From assembly GCA_013054445.1 (NCBI GenBank), contig JAAMPI010000527.1, positions 1 to 33,216 of the forward strand: a stretch of 33,216 nucleotides of DNA, given 5' to 3'. Positions 11,243-22,929 of the stretch are shown in pieces (position 1 is the first letter of the stretch; the number at the start of each line of letters is the position of its first letter). The stretch is from Cudoniella acicularis (taxonomy: Eukaryota > Ascomycota > Leotiomycetes > Helotiales > Helotiaceae). The position numbers and the translations under genes were made by a program. The notes under the pieces are model-generated. The model searched no databases and was not told where the DNA came from. It was given only the letters and a program-made list of their open reading frames with translations.

Positions 11243-13928
11243 TCAAACAATCTTAGGCGTTGGTACAGGCGTTTCGCCTGGAGGGAAGATGGTTTCCTCG
11301 ACTAAGCCTGGCCCAGAAACGGGACTGAAGGCATCCACTTCTTCAATCTCATCTTCATCTTCTTCCTCGATGATCTCGCCACTTCGCCTTCCTGCTACGC
11401 TAGCGCTGCGGGAATGGCTTCCCGCTCTCACCCCACTCCCACTCCCACTCCCACTAGCACCAGATGATGTATTGAGATTAGGTCCCTTGAAGAGATTCTT
11501 CTTTCTTTTAGCAAAAACTAAGCCACCAGTTCCAAAGGCAGGACTGGGAGAGCTATTCCCCCAAGAAACACCCTCATTAAAGGATGATATGGGAGGTTGC
11601 CGCACAACGCGAATATTGGAAGGGAACGAGCTCGTTGTAGGGGTTGCAGGGAGAACCTTAACAGAGTGGTGTGGGCTACGGGTGGGCATAGATACTTTGC
11701 TCATAGACATGGAGCCAGAGCCATTGGAAGAGGTTGAGGAGGCTTTCGAGTGAGAGTGGTGGTGATGATGTATCGTACGTACCGAGGAGACAGAAGAGGA
11801 GGTGGACTTTCGTCCACGAAGACCAGTGCTTGATCGCCGGAATGTGGAGCGTGGTGTAAGCGGAGCTGGTGAAATAGAGTGCCGTTTGTTGGATGGGGTA
11901 TTATAGATACGCGCAACAGCGGGATGGCTTGAAGGCCCCGGCTGCAGGGCAGGTCTGGCTTGTGGAGGCGTCTTTGAAGTTGCCGGTCTCGGGCTGGGAT
12001 CCTTGGGTCCTGTTCTTGAGCTGTTTGCCGATTTCGAAAGCAGATCTGGCGTCGAACGACTTGTTCTTTTGCCGGGAGACTTAGCGCGTTTTGGCATTAT
12101 CGAGAAGCCAATGCTTCCAGTGAGCCAACTGGTTGATAAAAGGATGCTGATGTTTTCGACGCTGTGGTCTTGGAGACAGTCCGTTGGTGTGTGGTGAAAG
12201 CAAGTCGTTATTATGGGTTACGAGTTGCAGTGTACTGCCACGGGAGCGGGCTTCTCGAAGAGTCCCTTCTTTTGGGGGCGGAATAGGCCGCCGCTGTCTT
12301 GATGAACTGAGTGACCGTATGGAATCTTTGTCAATAGGCGGTGGAGGAGTAGCCACATCCGGGGAGTCCAGTTGGCCATGTTCAGGTAACCCAGGGAGAT
12401 CCGTGAGGATGAGCTCTGGGTAATGTGCACTACGTCTTTCTTTTCTACCACGGCTTCTAGGGGGGTCACTGAGCTTGATTTCTTGTCCCTGTTCATTCAT
12501 TCCCTTCAAAGTTGGGGCCATCCGCTCAAGTCGACTGCTGGCTGCGCTTAACCTTCGAGAAGCCCTATTTTCAGCATCCCTCTCTTTCCGCTTGCGTTCC
12601 CTGCGTATTTGTTTCCGTTCCTCCTTTTCAATGAGAAGAGACCACCAGCCAGCCAGGGCATCGCAGCGTCGAGCCAAGACATTTTCAATTACCTGGTCAA
12701 TGTCAACCCCGGCACTACGCATTCGTTCTAAGGTTTCCTTTTCTAACGCTGTCGTAAAAGGAGCAAGTTGTTGGATTTTCAAAATAGCCTGTTGCTGCGG
12801 CGCATGTTCAGCGAGGAACGGATGGGTCAAAATATCAGATAGTGCTGGGCGGATCAATGGTCGCTTTGAAAGCAAGATGCCTATTAGGGAGCGCGCATCG
12901 GGGGTAAGATGCTCGGGCCATTTCGGTTCTGTACTCAAAATCTTGGTCCTCGTAACGTTGTCATCGTCGTCGTCGAACGGAAGTTCACCGCATAAAAGGG
13001 CATACAAGATGATGCCCAAACTCCAAACATCGACTTTTTCACCAGCATATTTCTCCCCCTTCAGCATTTCTGGGGCACTATAACAAATAGTCCCACAAAA
13101 AGTCTGCAAATAGCTAGCTTTACCCTCGTATTCCCTTGTGAAGCCAAAGTCGACAAGTTTGACATTTTCGTGCTTGTCGAGCAGGATATTTTCGAGCTTA
13201 AGATCTCGGTGAACGCAAGACGAGTTGTGAACATATGATACAGCCCCCACTAATTGCGTGAAAATCTTTTGGACCTTCTCCACTGGTAACGGCCCATGTT
13301 TCAGGAGATGGTTGTATAACTCATCGCCTGCGATCCCAAACCCGTCAGTATGGAGGCATGCCAACCATTTTGTCCGACTCACCTGGACAATACTCCAAAA
13401 CCAGCCACACCAGAGTTTCGGTAACTATAACTTCGTAAAGACGTGCAATATGAGGGTGTAGAAATTGTCGATGGTGGTGTATCTCCCGGGCGAGATTCGA
13501 ATCGTCCTTGTTTGCGGACTTGAGAACAACCTGACCCGTTAGCACATGCAATTCGCATCCGTTCCTTTTGCCGGCTTACTTTGGAGCCATTGGTGAGCTT
13601 GTGCGTAGCTAGATAGACCTTGCCAAATGACCCTTTTCCAATGAGGCGCCCCAGCGTATAATTTCCCACGGTCCGAAGGTCTTTCGACGAGAACTCTCTG
13701 CAAGAAGGGCAAGTCAACATTTATTCTCGTAGCAAGGCGGACACGGATTGATATTTACTCCAGTAGCTCATGGTATGAGTTGGCAAGCTGTTCCGCCAAT
13801 AATATTAGTTTGTCTCTTCTCAACAGTGTCTCAGTTTCTCTGCGCGGTGCAGTCTATCACCAGCGCAAGAGGAGGACTACCTTAGCTTTCCGACCTTGCG
13901 CTTCAGCTTTGAGCTTTGCCGTCTGCAT
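11243..13928 (-). CDS. CAMK-group Ser/Thr protein kinase, C-terminal tail in a shifted frame
   Basis: Well-supported exons are 13853-13759, 13697-13580, 13530-13383 and 13327-12081. Introns of 61, 49 and 55 nt close in phase. They encode LLAEQLANSYHELLE, then GKGSFGKVYLA (glycine loop), the lysine of VVLKSA, HRDLKLEN, DFG, and APE in YSAPEML: a complete CAMK/CAMKL catalytic domain with no missing residue. A basic, coiled tail follows. The frame ends at TAA (12083-12081). The remaining 284 codons, Ser/Pro-rich with an acidic EEEDEDEIEE patch, lie in the +1 frame (12097-11243). They overlap by 17 nt at an AAAA run, and dropping one base gives a smooth DNAKRAKSPG junction. The start is uncertain: the ATG at 13928 needs a 27-nt or 51-nt intron. 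Kinases of this type act in polarity or cell-cycle control, but the exact family (Kin4-like or Ppk1-like) is not settled. Confidence 0.8.
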
Positions 13929-14896
13929 ACCAGTCACCGTTCACGCCTCCTTCTACTGTGGTGAGAAAAGGCTACTCTGAGCCCGGACATTCAAGAGCGC
14001 CGGGTTGGTGCTTCGTAGGTTGTCAGACGAGGCGTGGGGAAAGACTCGGAAAGTGGTTCGTTAAGGTTACGGGTGTCGAAGGTTGATGGATCGCGAAGGT
14101 TGACCTGCTAGAATTCGTCTGAGCATTGAACTTCTGTGGGATAGTGCTGGGCGATCAATCAGGCTGCAGATAAAGAATCATGAGCCAAAATCTGTTGCAA
14201 ATTGAGGCTCTGACGCAGGGGACTCCTAGGATAAAAATACCCAACTCCTTGATATCTATCGACACCGCCTTTCGCTTAGAGTTATAACTTCCCAAGCAGA
14301 ACTCGGAAACATCCCACCCGTACCCTGCACACTGAGTATTGGGCGCCTTCATATGTTTGCATCCTACCCAGTACGTTGGTGTATTTCAAGAGCACTACAT
14401 GTATCATTTTTATTGTCTATATCATCCCTGCAGGAGTTGGACAAAGGCTCAGGTTAGTGTCACGTGAGACATGGGCTGAAATGCACTTCTGCACTATTGG
14501 TTGCTATATATGGTGCTTCCACGGCAGGGCTTCATTAATGCAGTTCTTCATTAATGCAGTTCCCGGACGAGGACCAATGATCACAACCAAAATCAGGATA
14601 GAGAGCCGTCGAATGGCGAGGTATTCTTGGATTTAGGTATGTTCCTAAAGAGCATCCTTGCCCAGTTATGTCAACAGCCCACATTATGTCGGACAACATA
14701 GAGACCTAGGAGAAAGTTAGGGGAGGGAAAGCTGAAAATCTATGTTTAAAATAACTGGCCGCAGGGAGGCGGGAACCTCAATATCGACCGACGCGCTGCA
14801 CGTTTTTTGATCGGACAGGTTGATTTGGAAGTGCAGCAGATTCAGTTATGCCTCATGTCATTGATTGTCTAATAGTACAACGGCACCATACATCAT
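13929..14896. other. kinase promoter/leader and proteasome-gene 3' flank
   Basis: Nearly 1 kb between two minus-strand genes. Short open frames at 14155-14352 and 14376-14636 have no recognisable product. The only clear structure is a 16-nt tandem duplication. Confidence 0.5.
14531..14562. repeat. exact 16-bp tandem duplication
   Basis: The unit TTCATTAATGCAGTTC occurs twice head to tail with no mismatch. It lies in non-coding sequence, so it is probably a recent slippage or repair product. Confidence 0.8.
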
Positions 14897-15835
14897 TTAA
14901 TTGACCTGGGTTCCGTAGCCGCGAATTTGATCCGCACTGTTCTCCATTAGTCTTTTGGGTTTCTCATCACAGACACAGAGGACTTACAATGCCCAGCTTT
15001 GCTTCTCCAACTTCTCATTTTCCTTCAGATCAATACCATCCTTAGTGACGACAGCAATAGAGTAATTGTCCAAACTTCTTGCATCTCTGTAGAATAGAAC
15101 TTTCATGGACTCCTTCACCGCCTCCAATGCCTCCTCCTTTGTTAACTTGGCAGCTGCTTCCTCATCTGGGGCGACTTTTCGTAACAGGGGTTGGGCCAAA
15201 TGTGCACCAAATCCAGTGGCCAAACTGGGGGAACTAAATGTAGTACCTAACAAGTCTGCACTGGCGAGAAATGGCTTGCTCTCCTCATCTAAACCTGCGA
15301 CCAATACCTGATTCCACAGGGGGTTGAAGTCGGATCGGCGCTTATAGAACACTTTAGATAAGTAGGTGTGTAGGTTATGAGCATTGAGTGTGTGGCCGGA
15401 CGAGCTGTATGCTTCTTCGATATCGAGAGAGTTGAGGAGTCGGTCTAGGTATTGCATGTCCGATACATCACCCCCAAATCCAACGACAGAAGTTTCGGCA
15501 AATTTGCGGAGACGCTTGACATCTGTGAATCGTGCGAGGGAACCGTATGAAGCTATTCGAGAACCGTAGTGTTAGCTTCGCCTTTCTCTGTGGCCAAGGT
15601 GATGAACCTAGGTTATCTGCTGCAATCACAACGCCATCCTTGAACTTCAGAGCCACTACTGAGGTACCAGTGACAACAGGCTGTTGGGTGTGTTGGTTTG
15701 GACCATTGCTTTGCAAGTACGAGCTGTCGTAGGCACCATAAACATCGTCTCTAGGCTAGATGGCTGTCAGAAAGCTTCAAGAGCTTTTCGCGAAGGAATA
15801 CCTACGCGTCCCCAGGCTTGCGGAAGATGGTTCAT
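14897..15835 (-). CDS. pre4: 20S proteasome subunit beta type-7 (Pre4; human PSMB4 homologue)
   Basis: Four exons (15835-15806, 15755-15608, 15552-14988, 14936-14897) give 260 residues, the usual size. Phases are 0, 1 and 2 and introns are 50, 55 and 51 nt. After a propeptide of about 40 residues comes [20 protein letters not shown], the Pre4/PSMB4 processing region. [41 protein letters not shown] and VLFYRDARS follow. Beta7 is a non-catalytic beta-ring subunit whose C-terminal tail braces the two half-proteasomes. The last exon is only 40 nt and supplies the conserved ending RGYGTQVN, so annotations that stop at the TAA just inside the last intron lose it. One donor is the weak GTTCAT, backed by a GCTAAC branch point and exact phase. 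Confidence 0.95.
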
Positions 15836-16065
15836 AACGTCCTGATGTCCTGAGATCTTCGATAGAAGATGATAAGATTTGCGTGGAAAGTTCTTTAGAG
15901 TTTGTGCGGTGTCAAGTTGTGGATGATGAAATGCTGGTAGGCTCAGAGAGCTCAGGCAGGAGCTTGACGCGGAAGCTTCATGCAAGGCTCCCGCTTCGCG
16001 CTAGGCCGAACAAATTAATTGCAGATTGAAACTCCCGACTTCGTCCTCAATTTCAATCTTCCACA
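15836..16065. promoter_or_regulatory. bidirectional promoter region, PRE4 and HCNGP-like gene
   Basis: Only 230 bp separate the two start codons, so both promoters must fit here unless they extend into the genes. I saw no clear TATA box and no yeast Rpn4-type proteasome element. Confidence 0.6.
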
Positions 16066-17035
16066 ATGGCTGGCTTGGTAAATTATGGAAGCAGCGACGA
16101 AGAGGAAGACCTTCAGAAGGATGTAGGACAGGAGATTGAAGAGGTAAGTGTTCGCATCATTTCAGCCAGGCAAATGGTTAACAGCGTAGACGTAGACCAA
16201 TCTTGGCAAAGTATCCCACGATGCGAATGGAGGGAATGAACGTATGTGAAGAATCAATTCATATGATTGTTATGGCATCTGACACAGGATAGAAGCGCGG
16301 TTGAATGGAGATGCACCAGCAGAGGTTCGAAAACACAACCATAACGGGACACCTGAAGTCGATGCACCGCTTGTCGGCCCTGTTTTAGGACCGACCATTC
16401 CAACAGCTATACCTAACGCACTGCCTGATTTTCTGGAAGAAGAAAACCCGCCAGCTGGATCACTCCCGCAATCACCATACTCAGCAAATCGAGCTTTGCT
16501 GCGAGACCTAACCTTGCCAACAATGCCAAATTACGATATTCCTGCCTCGCCCCCCGGATCTCCTCTCGCAAGCTCGAACTCAAAATTTCGACATTTCCTT
16601 GGCTTGAAAAAGCAAGGTGTCCATTTTAATGAGAAACTCGCCAGATCAGCTGCGATGAAAAACCCAAGCCTAATGCAAAAGCTTCTAGATTTCTCGGATA
16701 TTGATGAAGCTGGGCAATACTCAACCACACTGCCAAAGAATCTATGGGACCCGAATGCTTTCCCTGATTACGCATACAAAGAGCAATTGGCAAAGAGTCA
16801 GCAAAAGATTCTGAAACGAAAGGAGGAAGAGAAGGCTAGGGGGTTGAGAGAAAATGTTGATTTCGTGCCCGCATCTACTTCTGGAGATCTCCCAAATAGG
16901 ACTGGAACCCCTGTAGCAGGCAGCAAGCCTATTCAGAAAAGCGCAGCAGAGAGGATAATGGCTGGACTCGATAGAGGGCGTTCGAACTCGCCGCAGACTC
17001 AAGGTGTGAAGCGGAAAACGAGGTTTGATAGCTGA
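16066..17035 (+). CDS. HCNGP/SAP30BP-like nuclear regulatory protein
   Basis: Three exons (16066-16143, 16196-16241, 16293-17035) give 288 residues. The N-terminus MAGLVNYGSSDEEED is the hallmark start of the HCNGP family (SAP30-binding protein homologues). The core has GVHFNEKLARSAAMKNPSLMQKLLDF and LPKNLWDPNAFPDYAYKEQLAKSQQK, the conserved HCNGP block. The tail is basic and ends KRKTRFDS. Relatives are nuclear and linked to transcription or splicing; the fungal role is not established. The second intron (16242-16292) has CTGAC directly before a CACAG. I used the next AG (GATAG) because it keeps the frame and the first AG is too close to the branch point; this small junction is the least certain part. 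Confidence 0.87.
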
Positions 17036-17987
17036 GCCGAGATGTCGTCCTGCTTCATGGAGCAAAGGACGCTATGTCGAAGCACAGAGCCTCAACTCCT
17101 TTTTGATGCTAGTTACAAAATGCATCATTTGCGAGAGAATGGAGTGGAAGAGGCCTTGGAAGAGTCTCGCTGACACATCTTGGCTTCCAGAGTGAGATTG
17201 ATGACCTTCAATCACAATCTCGGGTCATGGACCCAAATGTGTCTCCTGCGAGGCTGAAACCACACGGCTAGGTCACGGGAGTGAGCAGAGGCGCATAGGC
17301 GCGCGTGGAAGAGGTCAGTTAGTGTATGCCTAGGTGAAACTTATCAGACCCGGCTCAACCAATTTTGGGGTCGTCATCGATGGCTGTGTAATCTAAAGCC
17401 GTAGTAGATACCCAGTGACGTGCCGGTATAATCGAGGCGAGTGTACTTGCGAGTGACGCCAGACGGTGACTTGTTGTCTTAACATCAATTCGAAGGAGTT
17501 GAGGCAGTCTCGTTCAAGCTTTCTCGCTTTCCAAGAATATTTCAGTTGCTCATATTTTTCTCAGTGTTTACTTCTGGATGCGATAGAAAATTCATAGGCT
17601 GAGCCCATCCACTTAATCCTGCAGGGATCGGCAGCTGGTTTGCTCTCTGCCATTCAAAAGCGCCCACAGTTGCAGAGTGCCCCAGCTTCTCAGCGTTCGC
17701 CTATTCCCATCTTGTCCTTGGCGGACGGCCTTGGATGGGGGCTTACCCGACTGGCCGAGAAACTTTGGTCTCGAATCCTGAACCTCGACTTTCAACTTCC
17801 AACTCCATACCCACCTCATAAACCATCCCTTTGCTTATTTTTGCTTTCCTGAGGCATAAGAGCTTCCTTAGCTTTTGATCGCAAGGCATTAAAACATACA
17901 ATACCGGCTCTCCTAAGCTATTTACGCTTCCTGAGGTCGGCCTACACCAATCGTCTTTGCTGGAGCTGCAGCTTCTGCCTGTCCACA
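17036..17987. other. tandem intergenic region before the Chk2 gene
   Basis: About 950 bp between two plus-strand genes: the 3' flank of the HCNGP-like gene, then promoter and leader of the checkpoint kinase. Chance open frames at 17613-17997 overlap on both strands and have no domain. Confidence 0.5.
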
Positions 17988-20217
17988 ATGGCTCCACGCG
18001 CGGGAAAGTCGCAATTGAAACGGGGTCGGGTAGGTTTCAAACATTTTGGTGCCTCACCAACTTTCTTCGTATATGAAGCTGATGACTGCGATATTAGGCT
18101 GGAGCCGCAGAAGAACCAGATTCGTCCAAGAAACCTCGACGTTCTCAACGACTATCCCAAGCTCCAACAACCCCAGTATCCAAAAAACAACATCTACCTT
18201 CTCCTGTTACACACGAAGCGTCGACGTCCTCGAGTGACGCATATAAAGAGGCAACTGCCACCCCCCCCGAAGGTCGACCTAGTCAACTGCACCATCGTGC
18301 GGCCGATCAGAACTCATTAGTTGACGCGGGCGGCTTTTCGTCCCCGCCACAAGACACACAAGCTTTCTCACAATTCGTCTTCTCCACAGAGGCCTTGTCA
18401 GAAGAAGTAAAAGATGAGACTGAAGAGGGGGTTTGGGGATATCTACTTCCATTGGACCCAAAATATGGAAAATCACTTGTCCTGCGGAAACGCAATGCGT
18501 GCCCTTTGCCAGACGACATAGAGCGTTCTGGAAAAGACAAGGGTAGACGTCCATCTACGAAAGGTAAGGGCAATGACCTCGCCAAGGAGGAAGATGCATA
18601 TGAAAAGACCAAATTTAAGGGAGTTGCTTCGGGGGGCTATTTAATCGGCCGTCATCCGGAATGTAGTAAGTCAACCCAATTGATGAAATTTAGTGGAAAC
18701 TGACGGTAATATATCAGATCTCATTATCGACGACGCAATTGTTTCGAACAGGCATTGCCTTATTTTCACAGAAAATAAGGGCGGTGATACTGTGGCCGTT
18801 GTTGAGGATTTATCAAGTAATGGCACCTTTATTAATGAAGCTATGCTTGGCCGCAACAAACGTCGAGAATTACAAGATCAAGACGAAATCACAGTCTTGG
18901 ATGGTGCTAGATTCGTCTTCAGATACCCTAAGAATCGCGACACAAGCGCTTTCTTACAGCAATATACTCTACTGGAAAAATTGGGTAAAGGTCATTTTGC
19001 AGAAGTTTTCCTATGCGTCGAGAAAACGACTGGCCATCGCTACGCTGTGAAAATATTTACGAAGCAACCTGGCGTCGAGGAACGGTCGAAGACCGAAGGT
19101 TTGCAGCAAGAAATCGCCGTGTTAATGGGTGTTAGTCACCCGAATATGTTGTGCCTAAAGGATACCTTTGATGAGCCCAATGCGGTTTACTTGGTGCTGG
19201 AGCTCGCCGCCGAAGGAGAATTGTTTAACTGGATTGTCATGAAGCAAAAGTTGACAGAAGAAGAGACCAGAAAAGTATTCATCCAACTATTTCAGGGGGT
19301 GAAGTACTTGGTAAGTACCTCCAGTCGGACATGATGTGTTGTTACTTATGATATCGCAGCACGAGCGGGGCATTGTACACCGCGATATCAAGCCAGAAAA
19401 TATCCTTCTTACCGACAAGAATCTCCACATTAAACTTGCTGATTTTGGTCTCGCCAAGATTATTGGAGAAGAGTCATTTACTACGACATTGTGTGGCACG
19501 CCAAGCTATGTTGCGCCTGAAATCCTCGAGGATAGCAGGAATCGACGCTATACTCGGGCGGTCGATGTTTGGTCACTAGGAGTTGTGCTTTATATTTGTC
19601 TTTGTGGCTTTCCCCCTTTCTCGGATGAGCTTTACTCTAGGGATAATCCGTACACACTTACCCAACAGATCAAGATGGGAAGATTTGATTATCCATCTCC
19701 GTATTGGGATTCTGTGGGCGATCCTGCTTTGGATCTCATCGATCGAATGCTGACAGTTGATGTCGATAAACGCTATACCATTGACGATTGCCTAGAGCAC
19801 CCTTGGACAACCCAAAAGACGCTAAATCCAAATGATAGTACGGATGGTCTTGTTGGAGGACTCGCGAGCTTAGATTTTAGCAAGAGGAAAATGGCGAGGG
19901 AACGAACTCTCCTTAGCAGCCTCAATGATGTTAAGATCACCAGAGTTATCGACATAGAACCCGATAAGGATCCGGTAAAGGTATACGTCAAAAATCCCAA
20001 CGCGAAGTCGTCGCAGAATCGAGTCAATAATGCGATTGTTACAAATACAAACGGAACACCAAAATCTAAGACAGGCCCCCTGAAGCAAGAAGATACACCC
20101 TCGCACAATCGTGATCCTGGCGAATTTATGGAGTTAGGTGGAAAGGGAGACCAAGAATTGTTTGGAAACGAAGGTAGCATATACGCTTCGAAGGAGCTTG
20201 AGAGAGCCAAAGGCTGA
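17988..20217 (+). CDS. DNA-damage checkpoint kinase Chk2/Cds1/Rad53 family (Neurospora PRD-4 type)
   Basis: Four exons (17988-18029, 18098-18665, 18718-19310, 19360-20217) give 686 residues; introns are 68, 52 and 49 nt. The first 110 residues carry six SQ/TQ sites (Ser8, Ser30, Ser34, Ser76, Thr101, Ser105), an SQ/TQ cluster expected to be phosphorylated by ATR/ATM-type kinases, and a basic KKPRRSQR motif. One FHA domain (about 175-272) keeps GRHPEC, SNRH and SSNGT. The kinase domain starts at 286 with GKGHFAEV, Lys315, HRD with Asp410, DFG at 429-431 and APE at 453-455. There is no second C-terminal FHA, so it resembles Cds1/PRD-4 more than yeast Rad53. The expected role is relaying replication stress and DNA damage, plus clock phase shifting in Neurospora. 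It appears complete. Confidence 0.94.
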
Positions 20218-20723
20218 CTTTCTTTCCGCTTTCCCATTTCGTCTATGAAGGAACTTGAAAGTCTAAAATCTTCCATCTTGTTGAATACTTCACAACTTTG
20301 TAATCAAATTCCTTGTACATAACTCGCCTGGGTTGGTTGAGATTTGGAGAAAAGCGAGATCAGTTTAGTGCTGGGGTTTGGCGTGGATGAGCGTGGATAT
20401 GTCACTCCGAATATGATTACGAACAATATAATATAGTCATTAACAACGCAAAAGGGGTCAAATTTTGACGTCTTTTACTACTCGTAATTTCGTATTGCCT
20501 CCTTATCTACCTCTATAAAAGGCCCGGCAGATCTATGTGCATTTACAATTATATGCCACTCAAGCCCGCCCCCTCCCCCTGAACGCCGTATTCTAAGCAT
20601 GACCTATCCCATCATTCAAAGCTAGCGCCTGCCCAACCAGATGATCCATAGTGTACAGTCCCAACTTTTATACAATAGATTTCATTGCGGATGAGGGAAG
20701 AGTCGTGAGAAGATCCCACCCGC
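20218..20723. other. convergent 3' flanks, Chk2 and MDM31
   Basis: About 500 bp shared by two genes that end tail to tail. No gene, repeat or RNA structure was seen beyond AT-rich stretches suitable for 3' end formation. Confidence 0.5.
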
Positions 20724-22929
20724 TCAAGCAATATTACCGGCCATTCCCATGAAAAGCGCCTGAATGGCCAAAGAAATCGACCAAAAGCCCACCTTCTTCA
20801 ACCTTCTCATCCTCTGCTGCGTATCGACCACATCCTTTGCGAACGCGTCATACGTTTCTGCGGATAAGTCTTCCATCAAACCGCTATCAAAGATTGTCCA
20901 ACTGCCGTCGAACTCGCTCGCCCGTTTTACGATCCGACAATTGATGGGTATGAAAGTTTTCTGGGAATTAATATAAGCGACGATCGGCCGGATAAGTGCT
21001 TGGTTTGTATAAGATAGGTCGCGGGTAAAGAGTGGAACAGCAGCTTTCACATCGTTGAGATGGACACGTAGGTCCATAACGAGGAATCGTTTATCGTCAT
21101 CCCTATTGAGCCTCTCTTTAAAGGCTGCTCGATTCTCTGGAGTGTTGAGGTCGGCTGTCCTTGGGTTGTTTTCCAAGATCTGCATATATCGATTTGACGT
21201 TACTGTTGCCTCCATTCGATCGTAGAAATCGGACATGACTTTCACGATGCTGTCATCACTATCAGCTGGAAACATGACGTCTGCAACAATATCCACGTTG
21301 CCTTCATGGATCCAGCCAAATGGTCCGTCCACGCCTCGATTTAAATGGTCTATCTTCAAACCATCGATTCGAAGTCGACTATGTTTCTTCCAAGGGCTTG
21401 CTTCCCCTTCCTCATCGTGGTGAGCACCGGCAAACCCATGCATCTGGCGTGGGTGAATCGTGAATAACGAGCCGTCGAAGGCGCCTGACATGTTGTTCGC
21501 GGATAAAAAATCGTAGAAAAGCCATTGTTTTCGCAGCTGAGGCAGCTCACAAGAGAATATGCTGACCGAAAATGGCCTGAAATCCATCGGCTGGTGTATT
21601 GTAATGAGAAGATCCTCCATTTTGAAGGAGTCGATCTCAAAGTCGCCTGGATTGTGTTCGTGTAGATATGTCCTCGGATCAACGTATTCAGTGCCCCAAT
21701 GCACTGAAGTCCGATCTACAACACCCCTCACCCCTTTAATCTCGACATCTCGCAAAAGGCCTTTTCCATTCCACCACTTAACGAAAGACAGTGTGACGTT
21801 CACGGTTCCAATAGTCAGATCAAATTGAGTGTAGTTGGTATCTTCCTCCTCCTCTCCTTGTCGTCCCTCTATCTCGACTTGTCGTTCGGCGGCCGCGGCT
21901 GCGGCTGCAGTCATAGAGGATCCTTTGCTCACTTTGGCACGTCCCTGACCTGGCCTCCTCGAAACAAAGACATTATGAAATGTTATAACGCCATCCTTCC
22001 ACTTTGGTACAATTGCAGATTCGAAAACGACCTTGATTCCGGCAGAATGGGTAAGGTAATCGCCAATCCATCTAGCCAACGTTTCTAGAGTTGTTAGTCA
22101 ATGAAAAGGAGAAATATAGGGGGCCGAATATACCCTGCGCAAATACTGTATTGATGGAAAATATGACCAGGGAGAAAAAGGTCGTGGTTCCGACTAAAAT
22201 CCAGACAATATTTCCAAGGACAAACCATGAGACAAAGGCACTCCAATCGTCAATGTTCCATGGCCTGGAACTTCGAATCGAAAACCACTTAAAGCGTACC
22301 TTCAGTCGAGACCAGAACCCGGTTGCTGCGGCAAGAAGCTCTTCCTTCGTCGGTCGGTGTAAATGAGGCAGATGGAGGTAGTTATGAGTTGCAGGTGGTG
22401 TCACGTCCTTATTTGATGGTTCGGGCTTTTTGGCAGCTGGAGGAAGTATTTTGGGTGATCTGTTGCCATTTTGCGAAAGCTTTTGGCCGTTTTGGCCACT
22501 TGATGCCGAGCTCTTGTTCCTCCTTGCGGTGACCCCTTTCCACCTCCGACTGCTAGAATGTAATTCTCTTCGCCATGCTTTTTGAGCTAGGGATGTAATC
22601 GATCGTCCCGGTATTGTGGATATCGAACATATAGACTTCTCAGCGGTAGAGGTGCATGATGTGATGGAGGAAGGAGCTGTGCTCGCAGTGGGAATAAGAT
22701 CGATAAAGAGGAACCCGCAGGAGGCGAAGCTTTTCGAGGCAGATGTACGTTTTGTTGCATTGTTTTGTGTTCTCGGTCTGCTCCAGGAAATTGATCTTCT
22801 CGGGGTATAAGAAAATGTCGACCTCGGAAATGAGACTTTTTCGGATGCTCTGAAGCTTTTCGACGCCAGAAAATAACTGCCGGGGTCCCATAATCGGGAC
22901 CACAGTCGGTGCTTTATAGTTGCGGACAT
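20724..22929 (-). CDS. mdm31: mitochondrial inner-membrane protein Mdm31/Mdm32 family
   Basis: Two exons (22929-22134 and 22084-20724), joined in phase 1 across a 49-nt intron (GTATAT...CTAACAACTCTAG), give 718 residues. The junction restores TVFAQETLARWIGDYL. The N-terminus is Arg/Ser-rich with few acids and contains RRELHSSSRRW, as expected of a mitochondrial presequence. A transmembrane segment follows at WFVLGNIVWILVGTTTFF. The body has the family blocks ESAIVPKWKDGVI, FVSRRPGQG, VRGVVDRTS and GPFGWIHEG, and a second hydrophobic segment closes the C-terminus. An eight-alanine run (TAAAAAAAAERQ) sits in the first third of exon 2. Mdm31/32 are needed for mitochondrial shape, nucleoid stability and lipid handling. 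The ATG at 22929 is a choice: the frame is open to 23094, and an overlapping frame is discussed under findings. Confidence 0.9.

Noticed and set aside
12475..13083. 202-codon plus-strand open frame
   Set aside because: It is the antisense shadow of the kinase catalytic exon.
13470..13500. tRNA T-loop-like GATTCGAATC sequence
   Set aside because: It is inside a kinase coding exon (DDSNLAREI) and has no tRNA stems around it.
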